Positions 45,001 to 55,380 are shown, counted from the stretch's first letter. The stretch: 64,000 nucleotides of DNA from Versatilivorator sp963663845 (GCA_963663845.2 OY760650.2:1302001-1366000), one strand, 5' to 3'. A program made the numbers and translations. Notes: generated by a model from the sequence alone, not told the origin.

Positions 45001-45405
45001 ATGGTTGCCTTCCTGGACTTCTTCTTCATGGTCTTCCATACCGTTCAGATCGTTTTCAACCTGACGGGATGGATCTGGAAGCGCACGCGCCGCTTCCACC
45101 TGGGGTTGATGACCTTGACCCTCTTTTCCTGGTTCGGCCTGGGATGGTTCTACGGCTTCGGCTACTGCCCCAGCACCGACTGGCACTGGCAAATCAAGGA
45201 GGCCCTGGGCGAGACCGGCCTTCCGAACTCGTTCATCAAGTACTACATGGACCTGCTGACCGGCAAGGATTGGGACCCGGACCTGCTGGATGCCTCGGTG
45301 GTATTCTTCGGCGTGGCGGCCCTGGGGATTTCGGCCTGGGTCAACTGGCGGGATTGGAGGAGGGCTCGCCCATCCGAACTTGGCCCGCCTCCCACCGCGG
45401 GCTAA
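45001..45405 (+). CDS. DUF2784-like membrane protein
   Basis: A 134-residue membrane protein with three to four hydrophobic segments (FMVFHTVQIVFNLTGWIW, LGLMTLTLFSWFGLGWFYG, VVFFGVAALGISAWVNW). The pattern GYCPSTDWHWQIK followed by SFIKYYMDLLTG matches what I recall of DUF2784-type proteins. I prefer the ATG at 45001, which follows AAGGTCG, to one at 44941, which has no ribosome site. It converges with the next gene, and their stop codons overlap in the tetranucleotide CTAA at 45402-45405. Confidence 0.65.
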   Translation: MVAFLDFFFMVFHTVQIVFNLTGWIWKRTRRFHLGLMTLTLFSWFGLGWFYGFGYCPSTDWHWQIKEALGETGLPNSFIKYYMDLLTGKDWDPDLLDASVVFFGVAALGISAWVNWRDWRRARPSELGPPPTAG

Positions 45406-46517
45406 ACCGTCAGGCAGCGGTCGCGGGCAGCCACCTCCCAGCGCTCGCGGATGCGTCCCCGGCTGACCACCACCACTTCCTTGTTCAGGGCGGTGGTGGG
45501 ACAGATATGCCAGGGTATGGCCGCCAGCTCGTCTCCCGGGCGCAGGGTCCCGGCCCGAGAGGTTTCGATCACCAGGTGCTCTTCGTTCTGCAGGACCAGC
45601 CTGGCGTCGGGCAGTTGGGGGAAGACCGCCCGCGTTTCCATGGGTTGGTCGGAGGCCACCGCCTTGTAGCCCAGGTCCAGGGTGACCCGGTTGGCTCCCG
45701 GCAGGCTGATGACGCGGGTCAGGACGACCGCCGCCGGCACGAAGGGAAGATCGGGAAAGCCGGTTCCATATCCGGCGTCGTGGAAGATGCAGGCGCCCGG
45801 GCTGAGCTCGATGGCCGGATGCTCCATGCCGGCATAGACGGGAAAGGTCACCGACCCTCCGCAGACCAGGCGCGGCACCTCCCGGCCGGCAGACATCAAC
45901 TCCCGGCGAAAGCCGTCCACCTCCCGGAACTGCTCCTTCACCGCGGCCGTCCGCTCCGCCAGCGACGGATGGCGCAGGTGGCCGTCGTAGACGTGGAATC
46001 CCCCCGCCCGCAGCCCGGGGCTTTCGGCGATCTGTGCGTAGAGCCGGCGGGCGCGGTCGCCGACCGGAAGGCCGGTGCGCTGCTGGCCGGTATCCAGGTC
46101 CAGCAGCACCTCCACCTGTTGCCCGGCCTCGGCCATGGCCCCGGACAGGTTCTCCACCGGTTCGGGGTGGTCGGCGATCGCCAGGAAGCGGACCTGCGGA
46201 AAGGCTTGCACGAAGCGCACGGCCCGCTCGATGTTGCGCCCCACCAGGTGGTAAGCCAGCATGATGTCGCGCGCGCCGGCTTGGGCCAGCATTTCGCATT
46301 CGGCAAAGGTGGCCGCCTTGAATTTGTCGATTCCCTGCTGCATTTGCAGTTGGACGACCTCGCGGGTCTTGTGGGTCTTGACGTGGGGCCGCAGGCGGGC
46401 CGGATCTCCGGCCATCGCCACCATCCGGTCCAGGTTTTCCCGGACCAGCTCCAGAAAGACCACCAGCGCCGGCGTTGCAAGCTGCCGGCTGTCCTCGATG
46501 CGGTATCGATCGGGCAT
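45402..46517 (-). CDS. D-threonine aldolase-family PLP enzyme
   Basis: A 371-residue fold-type III (alanine-racemase-like) PLP enzyme of the D-threonine aldolase/D-serine dehydratase group. The motif RPHVKTHK at residues 43-50 carries the PLP lysine. Other conserved parts are TFAECEMLAQAGARDIMLAY, VLLDLDTGQQRTG and, near the C-terminus, IPWHICPTTAL, whose His and Cys form the metal site of this family. The ATG at 46517 has a GGGAGG ribosome site. It is the second gene after an MFS transporter, with a 9-base gap, which suggests an uptake and catabolism pair for a D-amino acid or beta-hydroxy amino acid. Confidence 0.88.
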   Translation of the reverse strand: MPDRYRIEDSRQLATPALVVFLELVRENLDRMVAMAGDPARLRPHVKTHKTREVVQLQMQQGIDKFKAATFAECEMLAQAGARDIMLAYHLVGRNIERAVRFVQAFPQVRFLAIADHPEPVENLSGAMAEAGQQVEVLLDLDTGQQRTGLPVGDRARRLYAQIAESPGLRAGGFHVYDGHLRHPSLAERTAAVKEQFREVDGFRRELMSAGREVPRLVCGGSVTFPVYAGMEHPAIELSPGACIFHDAGYGTGFPDLPFVPAAVVLTRVISLPGANRVTLDLGYKAVASDQPMETRAVFPQLPDARLVLQNEEHLVIETSRAGTLRPGDELAAIPWHICPTTALNKEVVVVSRGRIRERWEVAARDRCLTV

Positions 46518-46526
46518 GCGGCCTCC

Positions 46527-47858
46527 CTACGCCGAGGACTCGGCGGCGCGGGCGCGGTCGACCTCTCCGGTCTTCACCAGCAACAGCAGGAGGATCGGGG
46601 CGACGGTGGCGATACCCGCCAACCCCAACGCCCACTGGTAGGACAGCAGGTGGTCGGCCGCGCCGCCCTGCAGCCCGAGCAACCACTCACGCAGCGGGCC
46701 GGCCAGCCAGTTTCCAATGAGGTGGGAAACGTTGGACAGCGTCATGTAGGTGGTGAACACCGTTCCCGCGGCCACGGTCCAGGAGATCCTCATGGCCATG
46801 GAGAGGAACCCGACCGACCCGATGGCCGCCAGGGTCTCGAAGGAAAGCACATAGGACAAGGCGAACCAGCCCTGGTTCCACAGGCCGGGAAATCCCGCAA
46901 AGGCCATGGCCGCCGCCCCAAAGCCGACATAGCCGACGGCAAGGATCAATCGCCTCCCGTAGCGGTCGGCCAGGTAGCCGCCTCCCACGGCGCCCAGGAT
47001 CACGGGAGCCATGGCATAGAGGCCGGTGGCTGTGGATAGTTCCACATGCGTCCAGCGCGGACTCAGGTGCTGGGTGTAGAGCGTGGTGGCCAGCACCTCG
47101 TTGACTCCCAACCCGATCAGCTTCGCCAGCGTGTACAGGATGAAGACCCAGGTGGTCGTCAGCGAAAACGCCCGAAGAACGTTGCGCAGGGTCCCCAGCG
47201 GGTTACGTACGCTCCGAACGGCGGAGGAGGCGGCCCGGCCGGCGCTCCAGGGGAACCGCTTCTCGCCGGGGCGCTCCAGGAAGACGATGGGGACCAGCAT
47301 GATGGCCAGCAGCAGCAGCACCTGAACGGCCGCGCAGGCCTCCAGGCCCCCGGCGTCGATCACATGGGAAAGGCTCCAGGCGCCGATACCCTTGCCGATG
47401 AGCTTGCAGCTCCACATCAGGCCGTTGGTCAGTCCTTGCTCCCGGGGAGGCAGAATGTCGACCGCCAGGGCGTCGGTGCAGACGTCCTGCAGGGAGGCGA
47501 AGCAGTTGTGCAGGAAGTACACGTAGAGGATGAACTTCAACTCCTGGGAGGGATCGGCGATGCCGATGAACCCCAGCAGCGTCAGGGCCATCACCAGTTC
47601 GGAACCGATGATCCAGGGCCGTCTTCTGCCCATGGAGCGGATGGTGAAGCTGTCCATCAAGGGGGCCCAGATCAGCTTGAAGGACCAGGGCACCAGGATG
47701 ATGGCCTTGAGGTTGCCGATATCGCTGTCGGGAATCCGGTAATTGTCGGAGAGGTAGTTTGGCAGCGTCGTCAGCATGAACCCCCAGGGAATCCCCTGGG
47801 CGAAATAAAGCGCGCACAGCGTTACCGTTCGCTGCCATCGAGTGTCGACCAAGGCCAT
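46527..47858 (-). CDS. MFS transporter (AmpG-like)
   Basis: A 443-residue major-facilitator protein with about 12 predicted helices. Early segments (LCALYFAQGIPWGFMLTTLPNYL, LVPWSFKLIWAPLMDS, GRRRPWIIGSEL) are typical of the AmpG/acetyl-CoA transporter-like branch of the MFS, with the basic GRRRPW loop between helices 2 and 3. The ATG at 47858 is chosen because the first helix follows shortly; AGGAGG lies 12 bases upstream. It is co-directional with and 9 bases before the D-threonine aldolase-family gene, so it probably imports that enzyme's substrate. Substrate identity is not visible. Confidence 0.85.
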   Translation of the reverse strand: MALVDTRWQRTVTLCALYFAQGIPWGFMLTTLPNYLSDNYRIPDSDIGNLKAIILVPWSFKLIWAPLMDSFTIRSMGRRRPWIIGSELVMALTLLGFIGIADPSQELKFILYVYFLHNCFASLQDVCTDALAVDILPPREQGLTNGLMWSCKLIGKGIGAWSLSHVIDAGGLEACAAVQVLLLLAIMLVPIVFLERPGEKRFPWSAGRAASSAVRSVRNPLGTLRNVLRAFSLTTTWVFILYTLAKLIGLGVNEVLATTLYTQHLSPRWTHVELSTATGLYAMAPVILGAVGGGYLADRYGRRLILAVGYVGFGAAAMAFAGFPGLWNQGWFALSYVLSFETLAAIGSVGFLSMAMRISWTVAAGTVFTTYMTLSNVSHLIGNWLAGPLREWLLGLQGGAADHLLSYQWALGLAGIATVAPILLLLLVKTGEVDRARAAESSA

Positions 47859-47958
47859 GGAAAAGGATCTACCTCCTGGGTGTCTCGAGAACAAGCCCCT
47901 GCAAAGCAGCCCAAACTCTACCAGCCGCCTACCCTTCCCGCAAGCGACAAGCCCGCCA

Positions 47959-50064
47959 CTACTCCTTCACCACGTAGATCGGGCTGGACCAGGCCATGTG
48001 CCCGTCCTCCTGAACCACTTTCACAAAGATGGGATTGTCCCCCCGGCGGCAGTCGCCGGCGGGAAGCCTGCAGGTGAACTCGCAATCAACCGGGCCGGCG
48101 GCGGCAGGCAGCCGGTAGAGCGAGATGCGCTTGTCCAGGCCGCCCAGGGGCCAGGTCCTGCCCTCCACCCCCAATCCCTGGAGCCCCGCCTCGAGACAGG
48201 TCTGGCGGGTATCCACCCGGATTTGGCCGGCTTCCGGACGGTCCAACTCCAGGATCAGGCCGGCCACCCCGCCGGTGGTGACGGATTCCCATTCGAGCCG
48301 GGTGGGGCCGGCTTGCCGGCAGGGACGATCGGGATTGTGGAAATTGAGGGCGGTCACCCCCTGGACCCGATTGCCGGACAGGGTCAATGACCCCTTCCAG
48401 TCGACCTGCCGTCCTCGCCCCCGCACCTCGGCTCCCTCCCAGAGCAGCTTGATCCGGCTGGAAAGATCGGCGGCCGTATAGGTTCGGAAACACTCCACCA
48501 CCTGCGTTCCGTTGCGAACCTCCACCCGCTCGATGGGGGCGGTTCCGCAGACCCGGATGCGAAACTCGGGATCCGAACCGGATTCAAGGGGGAGCAGGCT
48601 CCCTATCGGAATTCCATCCCCGGCTTCGACATCCAGGTATATGCGGGCGCCGGTGGTTGCGTAGACCCGCCGGGCCCGGTAGGCCTCCCACACGCTTTGG
48701 CGGGTCAGGCTCCGGGCCAGAACGCAGGTGAGCCCCCCGTAGCTGCCGAAGTTGCCGGCCCCGGGATAGCTGGCTCCGGGGCGGCCCTTGTGTCCGTCGG
48801 AATTGGCCACGATCGCCAGGCGGTGCCCTTGGGCAAAGGCGTCCGCCAACATCCATTCGAAAGTCCCCCAGGCCGAATGAACCTCCACCGCCCATTCCAG
48901 CCCGGGGTGGTGGCGGCTCAGGTCGGCGAAGCGTCCCCCGACGTGGGGGATGACCATCACCTCCCTCCCGCAATCCCGCAAGCGGGCAAACAAGTCCTCC
49001 ACGGTCGGGCAGCAGGGCTCGCGGGCCTGGCCCGGGGAAAGCAGGGCGCGGGAGCTGCGGCCGATGGGGCCGCCTTCTTCCCTGAAGATCACGTTGCGGT
49101 CGCCGCCCAGGGCGGTATTGCCGCTCCATTCCCAGCCGGGAAAAGTCACCAGGCGCTCCGGTTCATGGAACTTGCGGGTGGTGGCCTGGATCTTCCTCCA
49201 GAAGCCGTCAGTGATCTGAAAGTCGTTGCCCTGGTGGGAGCAGATGTCCAGGAAGGCGACGTCGCGGGCAAAGCGGAAGTAGTCGCCGATGGAATTGGTA
49301 CCGATGGTTTCCTCGCTCTGGCCATGGAGATCGGCCCAGTATCTCCCGAACCGCTTCCCTCCGCCGACCCGGATGGGATTGGTCCGCCCCGCCAGACCGG
49401 TTCGGCTGTCTTTCACGGAAAGGCTGTAGTTTCCGGGCTCATCAAAAGCGGGGAAGACCGTTTGTCGCGGGCGTCCCACCGGATTGCCCCAACGATCCTC
49501 CAGCTTGCTCCGGACCGGAATCGGCTCACCGGCGGCGGCCAGGGTGGGAGCCACGGCCACCAGGCGCACGGGCTTGCCGGCCACCACCCGGAACCTGGGA
49601 GAATCGGGCAAGCGGTCGAAGGAATAGGTGGCGAAACGGTCGACAAGCACTCGCAACTCAAAGGTCTTTTCAGCGAAGGTCTGAATTCGCCAGCCGGGCG
49701 AGCTGCGGCTGCGGTCTCCCAGCGTCAGGTCGATCCGATCCCCTTGGCGCAGGAACCCCTGCACGACTTTCAGGTGAAGCGTCCTGCCCCAGGGCCTCAG
49801 GTTGTCCTTGGGGTCGTAGCGCAACTGGAGGCGGGCGCCATTGGATGCCCGGGCGGTGGTGTAGTTGGGGGCGTCGGGCCGGTCGAACTGGGGCACGCCG
49901 CAGTCGGTGGCGTAGCGCATGGCCACCTTGATGGAGCCGGTGTCGTCGATGCCGTAGAAGCCGGCCGTATAGGTCAGCCGGCAGGTCCGGTAGCTGCCGG
50001 CCACCACCCGGCCGCGCAGGCTGCAGCTCACATGCCCGAGAGATTCGGCACTGGTTTTCACCAT
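47959..50064 (-). CDS. DUF3604-family (PHP-like) hydrolase
   Basis: A 701-residue protein of the DUF3604 family, a PHP-type metal-dependent fold. Metal-ligand-like segments appear in order: ADLHGQSEETIGTNS, SHQGNDFQI, WEWSGNTALGGDRNVIF, VIPHVGGR, EVHSAWG and NSDGHKGRPG. They are followed by a beta-rich C-terminal domain with IERVEVRNGTQVVECF. There is no signal peptide. The N-terminal 250 residues form a separate, likely beta-sandwich part. The start at 50064 is an ATG. The substrate is unknown; phosphoester or lactone hydrolysis has been suggested for related folds. Confidence 0.85.
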   Translation of the reverse strand: MVKTSAESLGHVSCSLRGRVVAGSYRTCRLTYTAGFYGIDDTGSIKVAMRYATDCGVPQFDRPDAPNYTTARASNGARLQLRYDPKDNLRPWGRTLHLKVVQGFLRQGDRIDLTLGDRSRSSPGWRIQTFAEKTFELRVLVDRFATYSFDRLPDSPRFRVVAGKPVRLVAVAPTLAAAGEPIPVRSKLEDRWGNPVGRPRQTVFPAFDEPGNYSLSVKDSRTGLAGRTNPIRVGGGKRFGRYWADLHGQSEETIGTNSIGDYFRFARDVAFLDICSHQGNDFQITDGFWRKIQATTRKFHEPERLVTFPGWEWSGNTALGGDRNVIFREEGGPIGRSSRALLSPGQAREPCCPTVEDLFARLRDCGREVMVIPHVGGRFADLSRHHPGLEWAVEVHSAWGTFEWMLADAFAQGHRLAIVANSDGHKGRPGASYPGAGNFGSYGGLTCVLARSLTRQSVWEAYRARRVYATTGARIYLDVEAGDGIPIGSLLPLESGSDPEFRIRVCGTAPIERVEVRNGTQVVECFRTYTAADLSSRIKLLWEGAEVRGRGRQVDWKGSLTLSGNRVQGVTALNFHNPDRPCRQAGPTRLEWESVTTGGVAGLILELDRPEAGQIRVDTRQTCLEAGLQGLGVEGRTWPLGGLDKRISLYRLPAAAGPVDCEFTCRLPAGDCRRGDNPIFVKVVQEDGHMAWSSPIYVVKE

Positions 50065-50176
50065 CTGGTTTCCTCAACCAACGATCCACGGACGAACTTA
50101 TCCTGGCCGAAGGCTGTATTCTATAGGACAATAGCCGTCCGGGCGTCTCGCGGAACGCCACCCCGAAAAGTCTCCA

Positions 50177-52039
50177 ATGATTCCACGAATCTTCTTCCCC
50201 CTGCTGCTGGCGGGGCTGATCGCCTGCAGGCCCATGGCCGCCGAAGACCCTCTCCTGGTGCTGGACCGCCCGATGCCCCCGCCGGCCTGGGCGCTGATGG
50301 AGCGCGAGCTGCTGCGCCTCAACTCCGAGGCCTGCGAGGTCTTCGCCGCCAAGTACGTGGATGAGCGGGGCCACCTCCTGCACACGCCCCGCTGGGGTAC
50401 TCTGGACGGACCCGACGACGCCATCGAGACCTTTCACAACTGGACGCTGCTGCATGCGCTGGGGGCCTCCGACTCCGTCCTGGAGCTGTTCAAGAAGGCA
50501 CTGGAGGGACACCTCCACCAGTATGGCCAGCTCCGGACCACCCTGACCGACCTGGCCCGGGAGGGCGCCTACCACCGGGAATTCATCACCATGTCGGACT
50601 GGTTCCATACCGGGGAGGGGATGCGGGGATTCATGTTCCAGGGGCTCTCCGAACCGGGTTCGCCCCGCCTGCGGGAGCGCATGAAGCGCTTCGCCGGACT
50701 CTACATGAACGAGGACCCCGAAGCGCCCAACTACGACCCCGAGCACCGGATCATCCGCAGCATCTGGAACGGCAGCAAGGGCCCCATGCTCCGCAAGGCC
50801 ACCACCTACGATTGGGTGGGAGACCCGGTCCCGGGCCGCTTTCACCTCCTGCACAGCCCTTTCGGCCGCAGCAGGATGCTGGACCTGGAAGAGGCCTACC
50901 CCAAGATGCTGGCCCACTGCGACGAATACCTCGACAGCGTGGGCGACCATCCGCTCAACCTGGCGGCCACCAACCTGGCCCTCAACGCCTACATGCTCAC
51001 GGGGGAGCCGAAGTACCGCGAGTGGGTCCTGGAGTACGTGGGCGCCTGGAAGGAGAGGATCGAGGCCAACGGGGGCAACATCCCCACCAATATCGGCCTG
51101 GACGGCGCCATCGGCGGGGAGCATGGCGGCCAGTGGTACAAGGGAACCTATGGATGGAACTTCACCATCTTCGACGGGGAAATCGAGCGGATCGCCCACC
51201 GGAACACCTTTGCGGCCGGCAGTTGGCCGGGTTTCGGCAACGCCTACCTCCTGACCGGCGATGCCGGCTACATCGACACCCTGCGCCGCCAGATGGACAA
51301 CATCTACGCTCAGAAGAAGGTCGTCGACGGCCAACTCATGGTTCCCCAGATGTACGGAGACCCCCGCGGCTACAAGTTCAGCGGCCGGGAGGAGTGGTAC
51401 CGCTGGACAACCAACCTGTTCATCGACCGCCTGATGGAAATCTACCTGTGGTCGATGGACCGCAAGGACCTGGAGCGCCTGCCCAAGACCGGTTGGATCG
51501 GCTTCCTGGAGGGAGCCGACCCGGGGTACCCGGAGAAGGCTCTGCGAGAAGACTTCGAGAGCCTCCGCGCCGTCATGCAGGGCATCGCGGAGGATCCGAC
51601 CACGCCCGAGACCCGGTTGGCCGACTGGCTCCTGGATCTCAATCCGGCCAGGACCGGCAACCTGGTCAACCTGATGCTCGGCGGCCACCTGGCCGGCAGG
51701 ATCTGGACCCTGCACACTCGCGTTCGCTACTTCGATCCGGAGCGCCGGAGATCGGGCCTGCCCCGGGACGTGGCGGCGCTGGTCGAAAAGCTGACGGGAG
51801 ACAGCCTGACCCTGACCCTGGTGAACACCGGTCCGCTGCATTCCCGCGACCTGATCGTGCAGGCGGGGGCCTACGCCGAGCACCGGTTTCAGAGCGTGAC
51901 CCTCAACGGGAAGACCACCCCCATCGAGAGGTCGTCGATCCGGTTGCGACTGAAACCCGGCTGCGGCAGCCGCCTGGTCTTTTCCATGCGGCGCTATGCC
52001 AACCGACCCAGGCTGGCCATGCCCTGGGATGCGCCATAG
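50177..52039 (+). CDS. Lipoprotein with alpha/alpha-toroid glycosidase-like fold, unknown activity
   Basis: A 620-residue exported protein. A short hydrophobic leader ends in the lipobox-like LIAC at residues 14-17, so it may be a lipoprotein. The body has repeated helical segments with aromatic-rich motifs (FHNWTLLHALGA, SLNL-type NLAATNLALNAYMLTGEPKY, YGWNFTIFDGE, SWPGFGNAYLLTGDAGY) typical of alpha/alpha-barrel glycoside hydrolases and polysaccharide lyases. The last 90 residues look like a beta-sandwich. I cannot assign a family or catalytic residues. The gene diverges from the DUF3604 gene and converges with the NHL gene. Confidence 0.65.
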   Translation: MIPRIFFPLLLAGLIACRPMAAEDPLLVLDRPMPPPAWALMERELLRLNSEACEVFAAKYVDERGHLLHTPRWGTLDGPDDAIETFHNWTLLHALGASDSVLELFKKALEGHLHQYGQLRTTLTDLAREGAYHREFITMSDWFHTGEGMRGFMFQGLSEPGSPRLRERMKRFAGLYMNEDPEAPNYDPEHRIIRSIWNGSKGPMLRKATTYDWVGDPVPGRFHLLHSPFGRSRMLDLEEAYPKMLAHCDEYLDSVGDHPLNLAATNLALNAYMLTGEPKYREWVLEYVGAWKERIEANGGNIPTNIGLDGAIGGEHGGQWYKGTYGWNFTIFDGEIERIAHRNTFAAGSWPGFGNAYLLTGDAGYIDTLRRQMDNIYAQKKVVDGQLMVPQMYGDPRGYKFSGREEWYRWTTNLFIDRLMEIYLWSMDRKDLERLPKTGWIGFLEGADPGYPEKALREDFESLRAVMQGIAEDPTTPETRLADWLLDLNPARTGNLVNLMLGGHLAGRIWTLHTRVRYFDPERRRSGLPRDVAALVEKLTGDSLTLTLVNTGPLHSRDLIVQAGAYAEHRFQSVTLNGKTTPIERSSIRLRLKPGCGSRLVFSMRRYANRPRLAMPWDAP

Positions 52040-52056
52040 GGAGGCCAGCCGGCCTG

Positions 52057-54180
52057 TCAATCCCCGGCCGGAAGTCTCACGGCCCGGATGCGATTGTTGG
52101 CGTGGTCGCTGATGAACAGGAGGTCGTCGCCGCAGAGACAGAGCCCCAGCGGTTCGTTGAGGCGAGACGCCGTCGCCGGCCCGCCGTCCCCGGAGTCACC
52201 GCCCTCCCCGCAGCCCGCCACCGTCTCCAGCAGGCCGTTTGGAGTGATGCGCCGCACCCTGTGGTTGTGGCGGTCCGAGAAATAGAGGGCGCCGTCGCGG
52301 CCGATGGCCAGGCCGCCGGGCGCATGGAGGCGGGCCTTCAGGGCCGGGGCGCCGTCTGGAGAAAACCCTGCCTCGCCGCTGCCGGCCACGGTGCTGATGC
52401 GGCCCTGGCGGTCTACCCTGCGGATGACGTGGCAGGTGGAGTCGGTGAAGTAGAGGTTTCCCGCGGCGTCGAAGCGGATGGCCGAGGGCGAACCGATGCG
52501 GGCTTGAAGGGCCGGGCCGCCGTCGCCGCTGTAGCCCGGAAGACCGCAGCCGGCCAGGCTCTCGATGATTCCGCTGGATCGATCGATCCTGCGGATTCGT
52601 CCCGCTTCCCCGTCCCCGACATAGATGTTGTCCTCGGAATCGTGGACCACCGCCGTAGGGGCCACCAGGCAGGCGCAGTTGGCCGGACCGCCGTCGCCCT
52701 TGTCCCATTGAAAGGCGGCTCCCGCAACCCCCCGAATGGTGCCGTCCGGCTCCACCCGGCGCACGTGACCGTGCCGGTGGTCGGCGATGACGATGCGGCC
52801 CCTCGAGTCGACCGAGACGTCGTAGGGGTTTCCCAGGTAGGCGGCCGTGGCCGGGCCGCCGTCGCCCCCGTAGGCCCGGGCGCCGTTGCCGGCCACGGTT
52901 TGGATGATTCCGGTTTCGGGGTCGATGGCGCGGATGCGCTGGCTCCAGACGTCGGCGACGTAGAGGCGCCCGTCCGGCCCCAGCGACAGGCCGCCGGGAC
53001 CGCACAGAAAGGCCCGGGTCGCCGCCCCCCCGTCATGCACGCCGGCGCCGCCCAGGGCGGTGGTCACGATTCCGGTCCGCCCGTCGTAGCGCCTCAATCG
53101 CCCCGAGCAGTCCCCCCAGTGCACGGTGCCGTCGGGATCGGCGAAAATGGCGGCCTCGCAGGAGTTGCACTCGGTCACGGAACCGTGCAGGCCCTCCTGT
53201 CCGAAGCCGGGGACACCGGTGCCCACCAGGGTGTTGACGACGCCCGTGGCTGCTTCTACCTTCCGCACCCGGAACCCGTACTTCTCCCCCACGTAGAGGT
53301 TGTCGTGGACATCCAGGCAGATGGCGTCGGGCATGAGCGTGGCGGCTTCCACGGCCGGACCCCCGTCCCCGTTGGAAGCCCGCCGGCCGTTGCCCAGGAC
53401 GGTGGTGATCACCCCGGTCTTCCGGCTGATTTTCCGGATTCGGTCGTTGGAGTTGTCGCAAACGTAGAGATCGCCCCTGGAATCGAACGCCAGGTGCTCG
53501 GGGTGGTAGAAGGCTGCCTCATCGGCCGGCCCGCCATCCCCGTGATAACCCATCAGGCTGAGCCCCGGGCCGAAAAAGGGCCGGCTGCCGCCCCGCTCGG
53601 AGGGGTAGTGGCGGGCGCTGCGGCCCGCCCAGACCTCGATCGTTCCGCTTCGAGGATCGACCCGGCGAATCGTGCAGGACCATTCGTCGGAGATGTAGAC
53701 CCGGCCCTGCTCGTCGACCGCCAGGCCGCAGGGACAGTCGAACTCCGCCTCCAGCGCCGGCCCGCCGTCACCGCCCCGGCCCCGGCGGCCGCGACCGGCG
53801 ACGCGGGTGATGACGCCGGTCCCGGCGTCGATCCGGCGGACGGTCAGGTTGCCCAGGTCGGTGAAATAGAGGTTCCCTTCCCCGTCCAGGCACAGATCGT
53901 GAGGGTAGCGCATGCGCGCCTCCAGGGCCGGCCCCCCGTCGCCCCGGCTGCCGGCCACCCCGTCCCCCGCAAACCGGTGCAGAATGCCCTGGCGATCGAT
54001 CCTCCAGAGCCGATGGGCCCAATAGTCCACCACGATCAGTTGCCCGTCGCCGCGGCGCACCACCCCCATGGGCCAGCCGGCGTCGGCGTCGCGGGCCGGA
54101 ACGCCCTCCTGGTAGCCGACCCCCGCTACCGTGACGATCCGCCCCGGCGACAGCTTGCGAAGAGCATCAACTGGAGTCAT
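52057..54180 (-). CDS. NHL-repeat beta-propeller protein (no signal peptide)
   Basis: A 707-residue protein made of about eleven NHL-type repeats. Each has a pattern like LDGEGNLYFTDLGN, then VRRID, TGVIT, VAG and GDGGPA, which is the typical spacing of 45-60 residues per blade. The number suggests two propellers in tandem. The ATG at 54180 is chosen because GGGAGGCGCTC precedes it; upstream frame sequence runs into repeat DNA and is not coding. No signal peptide is visible at this start, so localisation is unclear. It is a possible ligand- or polymer-binding protein; no active site was seen. Confidence 0.82.
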   Translation of the reverse strand: MTPVDALRKLSPGRIVTVAGVGYQEGVPARDADAGWPMGVVRRGDGQLIVVDYWAHRLWRIDRQGILHRFAGDGVAGSRGDGGPALEARMRYPHDLCLDGEGNLYFTDLGNLTVRRIDAGTGVITRVAGRGRRGRGGDGGPALEAEFDCPCGLAVDEQGRVYISDEWSCTIRRVDPRSGTIEVWAGRSARHYPSERGGSRPFFGPGLSLMGYHGDGGPADEAAFYHPEHLAFDSRGDLYVCDNSNDRIRKISRKTGVITTVLGNGRRASNGDGGPAVEAATLMPDAICLDVHDNLYVGEKYGFRVRKVEAATGVVNTLVGTGVPGFGQEGLHGSVTECNSCEAAIFADPDGTVHWGDCSGRLRRYDGRTGIVTTALGGAGVHDGGAATRAFLCGPGGLSLGPDGRLYVADVWSQRIRAIDPETGIIQTVAGNGARAYGGDGGPATAAYLGNPYDVSVDSRGRIVIADHRHGHVRRVEPDGTIRGVAGAAFQWDKGDGGPANCACLVAPTAVVHDSEDNIYVGDGEAGRIRRIDRSSGIIESLAGCGLPGYSGDGGPALQARIGSPSAIRFDAAGNLYFTDSTCHVIRRVDRQGRISTVAGSGEAGFSPDGAPALKARLHAPGGLAIGRDGALYFSDRHNHRVRRITPNGLLETVAGCGEGGDSGDGGPATASRLNEPLGLCLCGDDLLFISDHANNRIRAVRLPAGD

Positions 54181-54269
54181 GAGCGCCTCCCGGCAAGCAA
54201 TGAACACGAATGGACACGAATACCGATGGACCTGCTTGGCTGCGATGACGTCACGGGATGAAGGCCCAA

Positions 54270-54473
54270 CCGGGAGCGCGGGCGTCCCGCCCGCACAACA
54301 CTGGCACAGCTTCACCCCTCTCCTCGACCCGGCTCGACCGGCAGCGGCGCCACGATTCCGATTCGGCCGAGCCCAAGCCGTTCCTGCCGGCAGGGTAGCC
54401 GTGTGCCGCATCACGGGGAAACGGAGCGGCCACCCAACCCAGAGAATGCGGGCGGGACGCCCGCGCTCCCGGA
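54270..54473 (-). repeat. Palindromic-ended dispersed element (copy C)
   Basis: Same ends and interior as copy A but in the opposite orientation. Its left flank (GATGGACCTGCTTGGCTGCG region, 54227-54262) is the complement of the right flank of copy A, so the full mobile or copied unit is larger than the palindrome-bounded part. Confidence 0.75.
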
Positions 54474-55176
54474 GGGGCGCCTCCTCCCATCCTTCTTGCT
54501 CCGCGAGGAGGCACTGCCCCTGACGATGCGGCAGAGCCGTCCCGCTTCGTGTCCCTTCGTCGTCCTTCGTGTGTCTTCGTGGATCCCTCTTTTTCCGTTT
54601 TGTTTCAGACAAGCACCACCCCTGCCCTGCCGAGCAGATCATCCGGGAGTGAAACAAGAGAAGTACATAGCCTATCAGGAACAAGATTTTTGAACATCGA
54701 TGCACAGGATGGACAGGATTATCAGGATAAGAGGTTGGAGCACAGGACGCGGACTGGCTGAAAAATCGACTTAACTCCTTATCTGACTGTCACTTGACTG
54801 CCATCCACGGGTTTTTCTTCTCAGATTTGTTTCAGACAAGCACCACCCCTGCCCCCCACGACGGTGCGGATCATACGAGGGTGAAACAACGAAAGGTCAC
54901 GGACTATCGGGGACAAGGACGCTGTCTCATGATTCCGGATTTCTGAATTTTTGAACATGGATGGACAGGATGCACAGGATAATCAGTAGGGGAGGCTGTT
55001 GCACGATAGGCTGGCTCTGGCGATGATCGTGTGGGGATTTGCGGATGTCCAGGACTGCAAGGCCGCCGTCTCCAGAAAAAATCCTGTGCATCCTGTCCAT
55101 CCATGTCAATAAACCCTCTACTCACGCTTGACTTGAAACCGGTCGCCAGCCAACAGAGGTCATGGGATGCAGCCCC

Positions 55177-55380
55177 CCGGGAGCGCGGGCGTCCCGCCCG
55201 CACTACACTGGCACAGCCTCACCTTTCTCCTCCACCCGGCTTGACCGGCAACGGCGCCAGGATTCTGCTTCGGCCAAGCCCATGGCGTTGCCGCCGGCAG
55301 GGTGGCCGGGCGCCGCATCACGGGGAAACTGAGCGGCCACCCAACGCAGAGGATGCGGGCGAGACGCCCGCGCTCCCGGA
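55177..55380 (-). repeat. Palindromic-ended dispersed element (copy D)
   Basis: Same orientation as copy C, 0.9 kb away. The following 85 bases are also nearly identical to those after copy C, including GGAGGCACTGCCCCTG. Ends differ at single positions in the inner hairpin (GCGAGACGC versus GCGGGACGC). Confidence 0.75.

Noticed and set aside
50812..54261. 1149-codon plus-strand frame across the lipoprotein and NHL genes
   Set aside because: It is out of frame with the lipoprotein gene, antisense to the NHL repeats, and ends in repeat DNA.
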